64,000 nucleotides of DNA from Mycolicibacterium rhodesiae NBB3. Its GTDB lineage: Bacteria > Actinomycetota > Actinomycetes > Mycobacteriales > Mycobacteriaceae. Location of the stretch: the NCBI RefSeq assembly GCF_000230895.2, contig NC_016604.1:3286001-3350000 (forward strand). The letters are read 5' to 3'. Positions 24,073 through 33,083 of this stretch are shown in pieces (positions within the stretch are counted from its first letter, which is position 1; every line of letters begins with the position of its first letter). Below the pieces are notes generated by a model that worked only from the letters and a program-made list of their open reading frames with translations, searched no databases and had not been told where the DNA came from. The position numbers and the translations under genes are program-made.

Positions 24073-26070
24073 GTGTCGGGGTCTTTCGCGTCTGCTCGCA
24101 CGGGAAAGATTTCGGCAGTGCGCACCGCTTCGAGCCGTCGGGGTATCCCCGCGTTGGACGGCATCAGAGCCGTCGCGGTGGCGCTCGTCCTGGCCGACCA
24201 CGGCGGCATTCCGGGGCTGACGGGCGGGTTCCTCGGCGTCGACGTGTTCTTCGTGCTCAGCGGCTTCCTGATCACGTCGCTACTGCTCGACGAACATCGC
24301 AACACCGGGCGGATAGGGCTGACCGGTTTCTGGATCCGGCGGGCCCGTCGCTTGCTGCCCGCCCTCCTCATCATGGTGCTCGCAGTGGTGGCTGTGCGCG
24401 AACTGTTCTCGCTGGAGTCCACGGCCACGTTGCGCGACGATGCCATCGCGTCCTTCTTCTGGATTTCCAACTGGGCCTTCGTCGCCCAGCGCACCGACTA
24501 CTTCGCCCAGGGCGCGCCGCCGTCGCCGCTGCAGCACACCTGGTCGCTCGGCGTCGAGGAGCAGTACTACCTGCTGTGGCCGCTGCTGCTCATCGCGGTG
24601 GCCGCGCTCTTCTGGGCACAGATGCGACTGGCGGTCTTCGTGCTTGCCACCCTCGGTGTCATCGCGTCGGCGACGGCGACGATCGTGCTCACGACCGACG
24701 CGACGCTGAACCGGATCTACTTCGGCACCGACACCCGTGCGCAGGCCCTGCTCGTCGGCGCGGCCGCGGCCGCCCTGCTGGTGCGCGACTGGTCGGTGCT
24801 CAACGACGGCGGGACGCTGATCCGGACGCGCTGGGGCCACATCGTCGCGCGGATCCTGCCATTCATCGGTCTGGCGGTGCTGGCCGCGGCCGCTCACTAT
24901 GCGACGGGCAGCGTCAGCGACTTCCGCAACGGTGTGCTGATCATCGTGGCGATCGCATCGGTGCTCATCATCGCGCCGGTGGCGCTCGAGCAGGAGGGGC
25001 CGGTCGCACGCGCGCTGGCGTGGCGGCCGCTGGTGCGGCTCGGCGCGATCTCCTACGGCGTATATCTCTGGCACTGGCCGGTCTTCCTGGTGCTCAACGG
25101 CGCGCAGACGGGCCTGTCGGGCTGGCCGCTGTTCGCGGTGCGCTGCATCGTGACGGTCGGTTTGGCCGCGGCATCGTGGTGGCTGCTCGAGCAGCCGATC
25201 CAACGCTGGCGACCGGTGTTCGTCCCGATGCTCCCCCTGGCGGGTGCGACAGCGGCCACCGCCGCAGTCGTGACGATGACGGTGTTGCCTGCGGGAGTGC
25301 AGCCCGAATTGACGCCCGGGCCGGCGATCGATTCGGCGGCGCTGGTCGGGCCTGAGATCGGGCCTGAGGTAGGGCCCGAGGTACCCGTCGAGGTCCGCAG
25401 GCCGTCGGCCCACGAGCCCGGCACGCGGACCGTCGCGGTGTTCGGCGACTCGATCGCGTGGACGATGATGCGCTACCTACCGCCGACGCCGGGTCTTGCG
25501 TTCACCAACTACACGACGATCGGGTGCGGCATCGCCCGCGGCGGTCCGTATCGCTACGTCGGCCAGACGCTGAGCCAGAAATCTGAGTGCGACGCATGGC
25601 CGAGCCGGTGGTCGCAGCGCATCAACCATGATCGGCCGGATGTGGTGCTGCTGATCGTCGGCCGCTGGGAGGTCGTGGACCGGATGAGCGAGGGCCGCTG
25701 GACGGACATCGGCGACGGCGGTTACCAGGACTACCTACGTGCCGAACTCAACCGAGCACTGGACATCCTCGGTTCCACCGGCGCGCGGATCGTCGTGACC
25801 ACCGAGCCCTACAACCGGCGGGCCGAAAAGGCGGATGGCAGCCTGTATCCCGAGGACGACCCCGATCGCGTCGACGAGTGGAACGCGCTGCTGCGCGGCG
25901 TGGTCAAAGAGCGCCGGAACGTCACGCTGCTCGACCTGAACGACAAGCTCGGGCCGAACGGCGTCTACACCAACTGGGTCGACGGCATCCGCATGCGCAG
26001 TGACGGCGTGCACCCGACACCTGAAGCGGTGAAGTGGTTGACGCCGTGGTTAATTGGCGCGTTGGGCTGA
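24073..26070 (+). CDS. OafA-type membrane acyltransferase with C-terminal SGNH domain
   Basis: 665 residues. The acyltransferase-3 domain (about 16-390) has some ten membrane spans, starting with GIPALDGIRAVAVALVLADHGG (catalytic His in the family) and FLGVDVFFVLSGFLITSLLLDEH, and includes WSLGVEEQYYLLWPLLL. A periplasmic Pro/Glu-rich linker leads to an SGNH hydrolase-like domain: VAVFGDSIAW with Ser460 and a terminal DGVHPT with Asp644 and His647. Such proteins O-acylate cell-envelope glycans or lipids; the two-domain type can both move and attach acyl groups. Start is uncertain: GTG at 24073 or at 24118, the latter giving VRTASSRRGIPALDG. The ends of this gene and of the chorismate mutase meet with a 3-base gap. 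Confidence 0.9.
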   Translation: MSGSFASARTGKISAVRTASSRRGIPALDGIRAVAVALVLADHGGIPGLTGGFLGVDVFFVLSGFLITSLLLDEHRNTGRIGLTGFWIRRARRLLPALLIMVLAVVAVRELFSLESTATLRDDAIASFFWISNWAFVAQRTDYFAQGAPPSPLQHTWSLGVEEQYYLLWPLLLIAVAALFWAQMRLAVFVLATLGVIASATATIVLTTDATLNRIYFGTDTRAQALLVGAAAAALLVRDWSVLNDGGTLIRTRWGHIVARILPFIGLAVLAAAAHYATGSVSDFRNGVLIIVAIASVLIIAPVALEQEGPVARALAWRPLVRLGAISYGVYLWHWPVFLVLNGAQTGLSGWPLFAVRCIVTVGLAAASWWLLEQPIQRWRPVFVPMLPLAGATAATAAVVTMTVLPAGVQPELTPGPAIDSAALVGPEIGPEVGPEVPVEVRRPSAHEPGTRTVAVFGDSIAWTMMRYLPPTPGLAFTNYTTIGCGIARGGPYRYVGQTLSQKSECDAWPSRWSQRINHDRPDVVLLIVGRWEVVDRMSEGRWTDIGDGGYQDYLRAELNRALDILGSTGARIVVTTEPYNRRAEKADGSLYPEDDPDRVDEWNALLRGVVKERRNVTLLDLNDKLGPNGVYTNWVDGIRMRSDGVHPTPEAVKWLTPWLIGALG

Positions 26071-26073
26071 GCT

Positions 26074-26337
26074 CTAGCGGCCGAGACGCCCGCGACCCAG
26101 GCGGAGCAGCAGCATCGCCAGGTCCTTACCGTCGGGTCCGAGTTCGCTGTAGCGCTCGATGACCTTCATCTCGCGGCTGTGGACGAGGCGGGTGCCGCCC
26201 GATGCCATCCGGGCGGTTCCGATGAGCTTCGACACCTCGGTGCGACGCTTGACCGCATCCAGGATTGCCGCATCCAGGCGGTCGATCTCCTGGCGAAGGT
26301 CGTCTATGTCTGGCAACTGTTCGGCTTCGATCGTCAT
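26074..26337 (-). CDS. intracellular chorismate mutase (AroQ-delta, Rv0948c-like)
   Basis: 87 residues, all-helical AroQ fold. DIDDLRQEIDRLDAAILDAVKRRTEVSKLIG is the long helix 1 with the active-site Arg and Lys, followed by ARMASGGTRLVHSREMKVIERYSELGPDG, nearly identical in my memory to M. tuberculosis Rv0948c, and ending RLGRGRLGR. The enzyme makes prephenate for Phe and Tyr synthesis and in M. tuberculosis gains activity by binding DAHP synthase through its C-terminal end, which is preserved here. Start ATG at 26337 is chosen over 26400 because the extra residues (MCEVRTGCSPCPRQ) look non-coding. It diverges from uvrD1. Confidence 0.92.
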   Translation of the reverse strand: MTIEAEQLPDIDDLRQEIDRLDAAILDAVKRRTEVSKLIGTARMASGGTRLVHSREMKVIERYSELGPDGKDLAMLLLRLGRGRLGR

Positions 26338-26405
26338 AGTGTGTGTTCTCGCTTTTCGTTGTCTGGGGCACGGACTACAGCCGGTCCGGACCTCACACAA
26401 GAGAT

Positions 26406-26438
26406 GAGCCCCGGATCCAGATGTGGACCGCGGGGCTC
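26406..26438. other. hairpin in the chorismate mutase - uvrD1 divergent region
   Basis: GAGCCCC (26406-26412) pairs with GGGGCTC (26432-26438), with further partial pairing inside (GGATCC against GGACC). It lies within the 241-base divergent gap that must hold promoters for both flanking genes. An attenuator or protein site is possible; there is no T-run. Nothing else in the gap stands out, and I see no SOS box before uvrD1. Confidence 0.3.
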
Positions 26439-26578
26439 TGTAAAGCAGCTAGACCACGGGCACCTCTGGCCGGTACCCGTAGAAAAATCGTCCTTGCTGC
26501 ATCAGCACGTATTGAGTGTGCCACCAATGGTCGCGTCGGCGCAAAGTGTCGCTGGGCAGCGGTAAGTTCAGAGATGAC

Positions 26579-28888
26579 ATGTCTCTGGATTCCCTACCTC
26601 CGATGGCCACCGAAACCGATCATTTGCTCGACGGGCTGAACCCCCAGCAGCGTCAGGCGGTCCTGCACGAAGGATCGCCGTTGCTCATCGTCGCCGGGGC
26701 GGGGTCGGGCAAGACGGCGGTGCTCACTCGCAGGATCGCCTATCTGCTCGCCGCCCGCGAGGTCGGCGTCGGGCAGGTACTCGCCATCACATTCACCAAC
26801 AAGGCCGCCGCCGAGATGCGCGAGCGGGTCGTCGGGTTGGTGGGTCCCCGGGCCAGGAACATGTGGATTTCCACCTTCCATTCCTCGTGTGTGCGGATCC
26901 TGCGCAACCAGGCCTCGCTGCTGCCGGGGCTCAATTCGAACTTCTCGATCTATGACGCGGACGACTCCCGTCGGCTTTTGCTGATGATCGGCAAGGACAT
27001 GGGCCTGGACACCAAGCGGTACTCGCCGCGATTGTTGGCCAACGGGATCTCCAACCACAAGAACGAGTTGATCGGGCCCGAACAGGCGGCGGCCGAGGCA
27101 TCAGAGGCGGGTGAGGACCTCCCACGCATCATCGCTGACGTCTACGGCGAGTACCAGCGCCGTCTGCGCGCCGCCAACGCCTTGGACTTCGACGACCTGA
27201 TCGGCGAGACAGTTGCCGTGCTGCAAGCCTTTCCGCAGATAGCGCAGTACTACCGGCGACGCTTCCGGCACATCCTCGTCGACGAGTACCAGGACACCAA
27301 CCACGCGCAGTACGTCCTGGTGCGCGAACTCGTCGGTCGCGAGACCGAAGACGGAGTGGCTCCGGCTGAGCTGTGCGTCGTCGGCGACGCCGACCAGTCC
27401 ATCTACGCATTCCGCGGCGCCACGATTCGCAATATCGAGGACTTCGAGCGCGACTACCCGAGCGCGACAACGATTCTGCTGGAACAGAACTACCGCTCGA
27501 CGCAGACCATCCTGTCGGCGGCCAACTCGGTGATCGCGCGCAACGCCGGTCGCCGCGAGAAGCGGCTGTGGACCGACTCCGGCGAGGGCGAGCTGATCGT
27601 GGGCTACGTCGCCGACAACGAGCACGACGAGGCGCGATTCGTCGCCGGCGAGATCGACGCGCTGGCCGATCGCGGCGATATCAGCTACAACGACGTCGCG
27701 GTGTTCTATCGCACCAACAACTCCTCGCGCGCGCTGGAAGAGGTGTTCATCCGCGCCGGCATTCCCTACAAAGTCGTTGGCGGCGTTCGCTTCTACGAGC
27801 GCAGGGAGATCCGAGACATCGTCGCGTACCTGCGCGTGCTGGACAACCCCGGCGACTCGGTCAGCATGCGGCGCATCCTGAACACCCCGCGGCGCGGTAT
27901 CGGCGACCGGGCTGAGGCATGCGTGGCGGTGTACGCCGAGAACAGCGGTGCCAGCTTCAACGACGCGCTGCAGGCGGCCGCCGAGGGCAGGGTGCCGATG
28001 CTGAACACCCGCGCGGAGAAGTGCATCGCGAGCTTCGTCGAGATGCTCGACGAACTGCGCGGGCGCCTCGACGGCGAGCTCGGCGAACTCGTCGAAGCGG
28101 TGCTCGATCGCACGGGCTACCGCACCGAACTCGAATCGTCGAGCGACCCACAGGATCTGGCGCGGCTAGACAACCTCAACGAATTGGTCAGCGTCGCACA
28201 CGAATTCAGCACCGATCTGGCCAATGCGGAAGCGCTCGACGAGCCCGAGGACGAGGACATCCCCGACACCGGCGTGCTGGCCAAGTTCCTGGAGCGGGTG
28301 TCGCTGGTCGCCGACGCCGACGAGCTGCCCGAGCACGGTGCGGGTGTGGTGACAATGATGACGCTGCACACCGCCAAGGGGCTCGAGTTCCCCGTCGTGT
28401 TCGTGACGGGCTGGGAGGACGGAATGTTCCCGCACATGCGGGCGCTCGGCGATCCGACCGAACTGTCCGAGGAGCGGCGGCTCGCCTACGTCGGCATCAC
28501 CCGTGCGCGTCAACGGCTCTACGTCAGCCGCGCCAAGATCCGCTCGTCGTGGGGTCAGCCGATGCTGAACCCGGAATCCCGCTTCCTCAAGGAGATTCCG
28601 CAGCACCTGATCGAGTGGCGGCGTACCGATCCGGGACCGTCGATGCCCGCGCCGGTCAGCGGAGCCGGTCGGTTCGGCACACCTCGGCCGTCACCGACGC
28701 GTTCGGGTGCAGGCAAGCGGCCGCTGCTCGTGCTCGAACCCGGCGACCGCGTCAACCACGACAAGTACGGCCTCGGCCGCGTCGAAGAGGTGTCCGGCGT
28801 CGGTGAATCGGCGATGTCACTGATCGACTTCGGCAGCTCGGGCCGGGTCAAGCTGATGCACAACCACGCCCCGGTGTCCAAGCTCTGA
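26579..28888 (+). CDS. uvrD1: ATP-dependent DNA helicase UvrD1 (UvrD/PcrA family)
   Basis: 769 residues, matching UvrD1 of M. tuberculosis (771). SF1A helicase motifs are all present: Q motif near NPQQRQAVLH, Walker A GAGSGKT at 40-46, motif Ia ITFTNKAA, motif II VDEYQDTN from 234, motif III VGDADQSIYAFRGA, motif IV EQNYRSTQ, motif V TLHTAKGLEFPVVFVTGWEDG and motif VI YVGITRARQRLYVSRA. The C-terminal GDRVNHDKYGLGRVEEV is the Tudor-like tail that contacts RNA polymerase and Ku in this clade. It acts in nucleotide excision repair and NHEJ-linked repair. The ATG at 26579 is favoured over an in-frame upstream Met. Confidence 0.96.
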   Translation: MSLDSLPPMATETDHLLDGLNPQQRQAVLHEGSPLLIVAGAGSGKTAVLTRRIAYLLAAREVGVGQVLAITFTNKAAAEMRERVVGLVGPRARNMWISTFHSSCVRILRNQASLLPGLNSNFSIYDADDSRRLLLMIGKDMGLDTKRYSPRLLANGISNHKNELIGPEQAAAEASEAGEDLPRIIADVYGEYQRRLRAANALDFDDLIGETVAVLQAFPQIAQYYRRRFRHILVDEYQDTNHAQYVLVRELVGRETEDGVAPAELCVVGDADQSIYAFRGATIRNIEDFERDYPSATTILLEQNYRSTQTILSAANSVIARNAGRREKRLWTDSGEGELIVGYVADNEHDEARFVAGEIDALADRGDISYNDVAVFYRTNNSSRALEEVFIRAGIPYKVVGGVRFYERREIRDIVAYLRVLDNPGDSVSMRRILNTPRRGIGDRAEACVAVYAENSGASFNDALQAAAEGRVPMLNTRAEKCIASFVEMLDELRGRLDGELGELVEAVLDRTGYRTELESSSDPQDLARLDNLNELVSVAHEFSTDLANAEALDEPEDEDIPDTGVLAKFLERVSLVADADELPEHGAGVVTMMTLHTAKGLEFPVVFVTGWEDGMFPHMRALGDPTELSEERRLAYVGITRARQRLYVSRAKIRSSWGQPMLNPESRFLKEIPQHLIEWRRTDPGPSMPAPVSGAGRFGTPRPSPTRSGAGKRPLLVLEPGDRVNHDKYGLGRVEEVSGVGESAMSLIDFGSSGRVKLMHNHAPVSKL

Positions 28889-28979
28889 GGCCAGCTCCAC
28901 TGCATCGAAATCAACGAAATGCACTGCGATACTCGTACTTTCCCTGCAGAACGCAGCTTTCGATGTGTGAGCCGAATGT

Positions 28980-29561
28980 CTAGGGTCTGGCCCACCGCGC
29001 GGTAGCGGGCAGTAGCGCGGCGACGATCGCGGCCACCGGAAACACGGGGATGGCGTACACGATCGGCGGAAGTTTCGCGCCGGCCACGAACAGGCTCGAG
29101 AAGATCATCAGCGCGACGACCGCGCCGACGATGATCAGCAGGCGGCTCACCCGGCGACGCAGCAGCAGCCCGATCAGCCCGGCGATGAGGGCCGCTGCCG
29201 AGATGGCGGTCAGAAACGCCACGGCGACGCAGAACAACAGGTCGGTCTCCCACCAGCCGGTGATCAGGTCAGTGGCGATGACGGCCGTCGACCAGCCGCT
29301 GAGAATGCTCAGGATGGCCGTCGCGATCGCGGCGCGCGGATTGGGCCACGGCGACTTGGGAACCACAGCCGACGGCCTGGCGCGCGGAATGTACGACGTC
29401 TGCGGATCGGTGCCTGCGGCGGCAGTTGGGAACTCACCGGTGGGATGGCGGCGAATGATCGATGTCTGCGGATCCGCACCGACGGGAATCTCGCCCGTGG
29501 GGTGCCGACGGATTATGCGTGCAGAACTCGAGGGGTCCGAACTCGAGGGGTCACTGGCCAC
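28980..29561 (-). CDS. membrane protein with N-terminal RRHPTGE repeats
   Basis: 193 residues. The N-terminal cytoplasmic-looking part contains two copies of IIRRHPTGE (residues about 15-23 and 34-42), each followed or preceded by a PQTS segment, plus the acidic duplicate DPSSSDPSSS. Three or four hydrophobic spans follow (AIATAILSILSGWSTAVIATDLI, LLFCVAVAFLTAISAAALIAGLIGLLL, LLIIVGAVVALMIFSSLFVA, IPVFPVAAIVAALLPA). GTG start directly after the TGA of the M23 peptidase gene, so the two form an operon. I do not recognise the family; the context suggests envelope function. A 91-base gap separates its end from uvrD1. Confidence 0.75.
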   Translation of the reverse strand: MASDPSSSDPSSSARIIRRHPTGEIPVGADPQTSIIRRHPTGEFPTAAAGTDPQTSYIPRARPSAVVPKSPWPNPRAAIATAILSILSGWSTAVIATDLITGWWETDLLFCVAVAFLTAISAAALIAGLIGLLLRRRVSRLLIIVGAVVALMIFSSLFVAGAKLPPIVYAIPVFPVAAIVAALLPATARWARP

Positions 29562-30695
29562 TCAGCCAGAGTAATTGCCCAGCGAGAGTCCCCGTTTCGC
29601 GAGCCAGCCGACGGGATCGATGCGGTCGGTGCCGTTGAGAAGCACCTCGAAGTGCAGGTGGGGACCGGTCGAGTTCCCGGTGTTACCCATCTTGGCGATC
29701 TGGTCGCCGGCCCAGACGCGCTGCCCGACCTCGACGTTCCATGCGCTCAGGTGACCGTAGAGGGTGACGGTGCCGTCGGAGTGCCGCAGCTTGACCCAGT
29801 TGCCGTAGCCGCCGGTCGGGCCTGCGGCCACGACGACGCCGTCGGAGGCGGCGAGGACCGGGGTGCCGATCGAGTTGGCGATGTCGACGCCGCCGTGCAG
29901 AACACCCCAGCGGTAGCCGAAGCCCGACGTCCATGTGCCCTTGGTGGGCATGACGAACATGGGGCGCTGCAGCCGGGCCTCGCGCTCCGCGCGCTCGTTT
30001 GCGAACGCGGCCGCCTTGGTGACCTCTTCGGCGTGCACGCTCGAATCGAACGTCGAGGAGACCGACACCACCTGCATGCCGTCTGTCGAACCGGTGATCG
30101 TGGTGCCGCCACCCATGACGCTATGGTCCGCTGCGAGAACGGTCTCGGGGGTTTCCTTCGAGGCGTTGGCCATCGTGTACGCGCCCGCCGCCGTCGCGCC
30201 GACCGCCATCGCGGCGACCATCAGCCGCCCCCGGACGGGCACTTCCTGCTTGCGATGCGAGCCGCCGCGGCCCGCTACGGCGAAGACGTCGGTCGCGGCG
30301 ATGCCGTCGCTTACGTCGGTGTGGCTGTCTCGGTAGGCGCGCGATGACCGGCGCTCGTCGCGAGCATCGCGACGGAATTCCGAGGGCACGGCCAGCCGAA
30401 TAGGTAGCTGATCGTGGGTGTCGTGGAGGTCGTCGAGCTCGGGCGCGCGGTTGATCTGCGCCTCGCGATCGAAGGCACTGTTCTCGCGGAAGTCGAGGTC
30501 GTCCCCAAAATCGGGCAAGCCACCGAATTCGTTGAACGGGATGATGTCGGTGACTTCAGCGGGTTGTTCGGGTGCGCGTCTGAAGGTTTGCCGCTTCGCC
30601 GAGACTCCTGCCGGAGACCTGGTCAAACGGTGCTGCGCCAACCTGAAAGTCCCTCTGCTCGTGATCAGTTCGTTACCTACCTGGACCACAGGCAC
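29562..30695 (-). CDS. M23-family peptidoglycan endopeptidase-like protein (Rv0950c-like)
   Basis: About 377 residues if started at the GTG at 30695 (GGGATTTGG ten bases upstream); the frame is open to 30872 and the true start is uncertain. Features in order: a basic N-terminus, an acidic middle (NEFGGLPDFGDDLDF), a single membrane anchor (GRLMVAAMAVGATAAGAYTMA), a spacer with a short coiled segment (TKAAAFANERAEREARLQ), then the LytM domain: SGFGYRWGVLHGGVDIA (zinc His and Asp), GTPVLAASDGVVVAAGPTGGYGNWV and GNTGNSTGPHLHFEVL. The HxH and H...D zinc ligands are intact, so it may cut peptidoglycan cross-links. It sits between uvrD1 and sucC as Rv0950c does. Confidence 0.88.
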   Translation of the reverse strand: MPVVQVGNELITSRGTFRLAQHRLTRSPAGVSAKRQTFRRAPEQPAEVTDIIPFNEFGGLPDFGDDLDFRENSAFDREAQINRAPELDDLHDTHDQLPIRLAVPSEFRRDARDERRSSRAYRDSHTDVSDGIAATDVFAVAGRGGSHRKQEVPVRGRLMVAAMAVGATAAGAYTMANASKETPETVLAADHSVMGGGTTITGSTDGMQVVSVSSTFDSSVHAEEVTKAAAFANERAEREARLQRPMFVMPTKGTWTSGFGYRWGVLHGGVDIANSIGTPVLAASDGVVVAAGPTGGYGNWVKLRHSDGTVTLYGHLSAWNVEVGQRVWAGDQIAKMGNTGNSTGPHLHFEVLLNGTDRIDPVGWLAKRGLSLGNYSG

Positions 30696-30917
30696 GTTAA
30701 CCAAATCCCAATGTTGGTGGCAACCCGAGGGCGTATTCCGTCCAAGAATGTGACATGTATCACTGCTGGCATGCGGTGAGATCGACCACATGACAGGTGG
30801 GCGGTTCTGAGGTCGAAGCCTCGTGTGGATAAAGTTCCCCCGAGCCTGTGAGGCCCAAACCTTCGACTTCATCTTTCAAACAGACACGCAGCACAGACAA
30901 GGGATGTTTCAGAGCCC

Positions 30918-32081
<1,164 letters not shown>

Positions 32082-32093
32082 GGGACTCTTGAT

Positions 32094-32996
32094 ATGTCGA
32101 TCTTTCTGAACAAGGACTCCAAGGTCATCGTCCAGGGCATCACCGGCGGCGAGGGCACCAAGCACACCGCGCTCATGCTCAAGGCGGGCACCCAGCTGGT
32201 CGGCGGGGTCAACGCTCGCAAGGCCGGAACGACGGTGTCGCACAAGGACAAAGATGGCAACGACGTCGAGCTGCCCGTATTCGGTTCGGTGTCTGAGGCG
32301 ATGAAGGAGACCGGCGCCGACGTGTCCGTCGTCTTCGTGCCGCCGAAGTTCGCGAAGGACGCGATCATCGAGGCCATCGACGCCGAGATCCCGCTGCTGG
32401 TCGTCATCACCGAAGGAATCCCGGTGCAGGACAGCGCATATGCGTGGGCCTATAACGTCGACAAGGGTCAGAAGACCCGCATCATCGGTCCCAACTGCCC
32501 GGGCATCATCACGCCGGGTGAGGCACTGGCTGGCATCACGCCTGCCAACATCACCGGCGCCGGCCCGGTCGGCCTGGTGTCGAAGTCCGGCACGCTGACC
32601 TATCAGATGATGTTCGAGCTGCGTGACTTCGGCTTCTCGACCGCCATCGGTATCGGCGGCGACCCCGTCATCGGCACCACCCACATCGACGCGATCGAGG
32701 CGTTCGAGAAGGATCCCGCGACCAAGGTGATCGTGATGATCGGCGAGATCGGCGGCGACGCCGAGGAGCGGGCAGCCGACTACATCAAGGCCAACGTGTC
32801 GAAGCCGGTCGTCGGCTACGTCGCGGGCTTCACCGCCCCCGAAGGCAAGACCATGGGCCACGCCGGCGCCATCGTGTCGGGATCGTCGGGAACCGCGCAG
32901 GCCAAGAAGGAAGCTCTCGAGGCCGCAGGCGTCAAGGTGGGCAAGACTCCATCGGAGACCGCACGCCTGGCGCGGGAGATCCTGCAGAGCCTCTGA
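32094..32996 (+). CDS. sucD: succinyl-CoA synthetase (ADP-forming) alpha subunit
   Basis: 300 residues. CoA-binding domain at the N-terminus ([23 protein letters not shown]), [42 protein letters not shown] and the active-site histidine segment [18 protein letters not shown], whose His is phosphorylated. Partner of SucC, with which it is co-transcribed. A 12-base gap and a weak GGGA precede the ATG. Confidence 0.97.
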   Translation: MSIFLNKDSKVIVQGITGGEGTKHTALMLKAGTQLVGGVNARKAGTTVSHKDKDGNDVELPVFGSVSEAMKETGADVSVVFVPPKFAKDAIIEAIDAEIPLLVVITEGIPVQDSAYAWAYNVDKGQKTRIIGPNCPGIITPGEALAGITPANITGAGPVGLVSKSGTLTYQMMFELRDFGFSTAIGIGGDPVIGTTHIDAIEAFEKDPATKVIVMIGEIGGDAEERAADYIKANVSKPVVGYVAGFTAPEGKTMGHAGAIVSGSSGTAQAKKEALEAAGVKVGKTPSETARLAREILQSL

Positions 32997-33024
32997 TCCA
33001 GGGCGTGACGTGCGCCGCAGAATT

Positions 33025-33038
33025 AGGAACACGTTCTA
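33025..33038. promoter_or_regulatory. KstR-like operator upstream of the thiolase-like gene
   Basis: AGGAACACGTTCTA matches TnnAACnnGTTnnA at seven of eight fixed positions (first base A instead of T). It lies 46 bases before the start codon of the thiolase-like gene, in the right place to repress it. Confidence 0.6.
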
Positions 33039-33050
33039 GTTATCGATTAG

Positions 33051-33078
33051 CCTGACGAATTAACAGTCGTCAGGAGGT
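33051..33078 (+). promoter_or_regulatory. hairpin overlapping a strong Shine-Dalgarno sequence
   Basis: CCTGACGA (33051-33058) and TCGTCAGG (33067-33074) form a perfect 8-bp stem with an 8-base loop. The right arm overlaps the Shine-Dalgarno sequence AGGAGGT (33072-33078), five bases before the ATG. Formation of the stem would mask the first part of the ribosome site, so translation of the downstream gene may be modulated. Confidence 0.5.
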
Positions 33079-33083
33079 CTGTA

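Noticed and set aside
26338..26578. SOS box or tRNA in the gap before uvrD1
   Set aside because: No GAAC-N4-GTTC pattern and no cloverleaf-like sequence could be found; only a short hairpin is visible.
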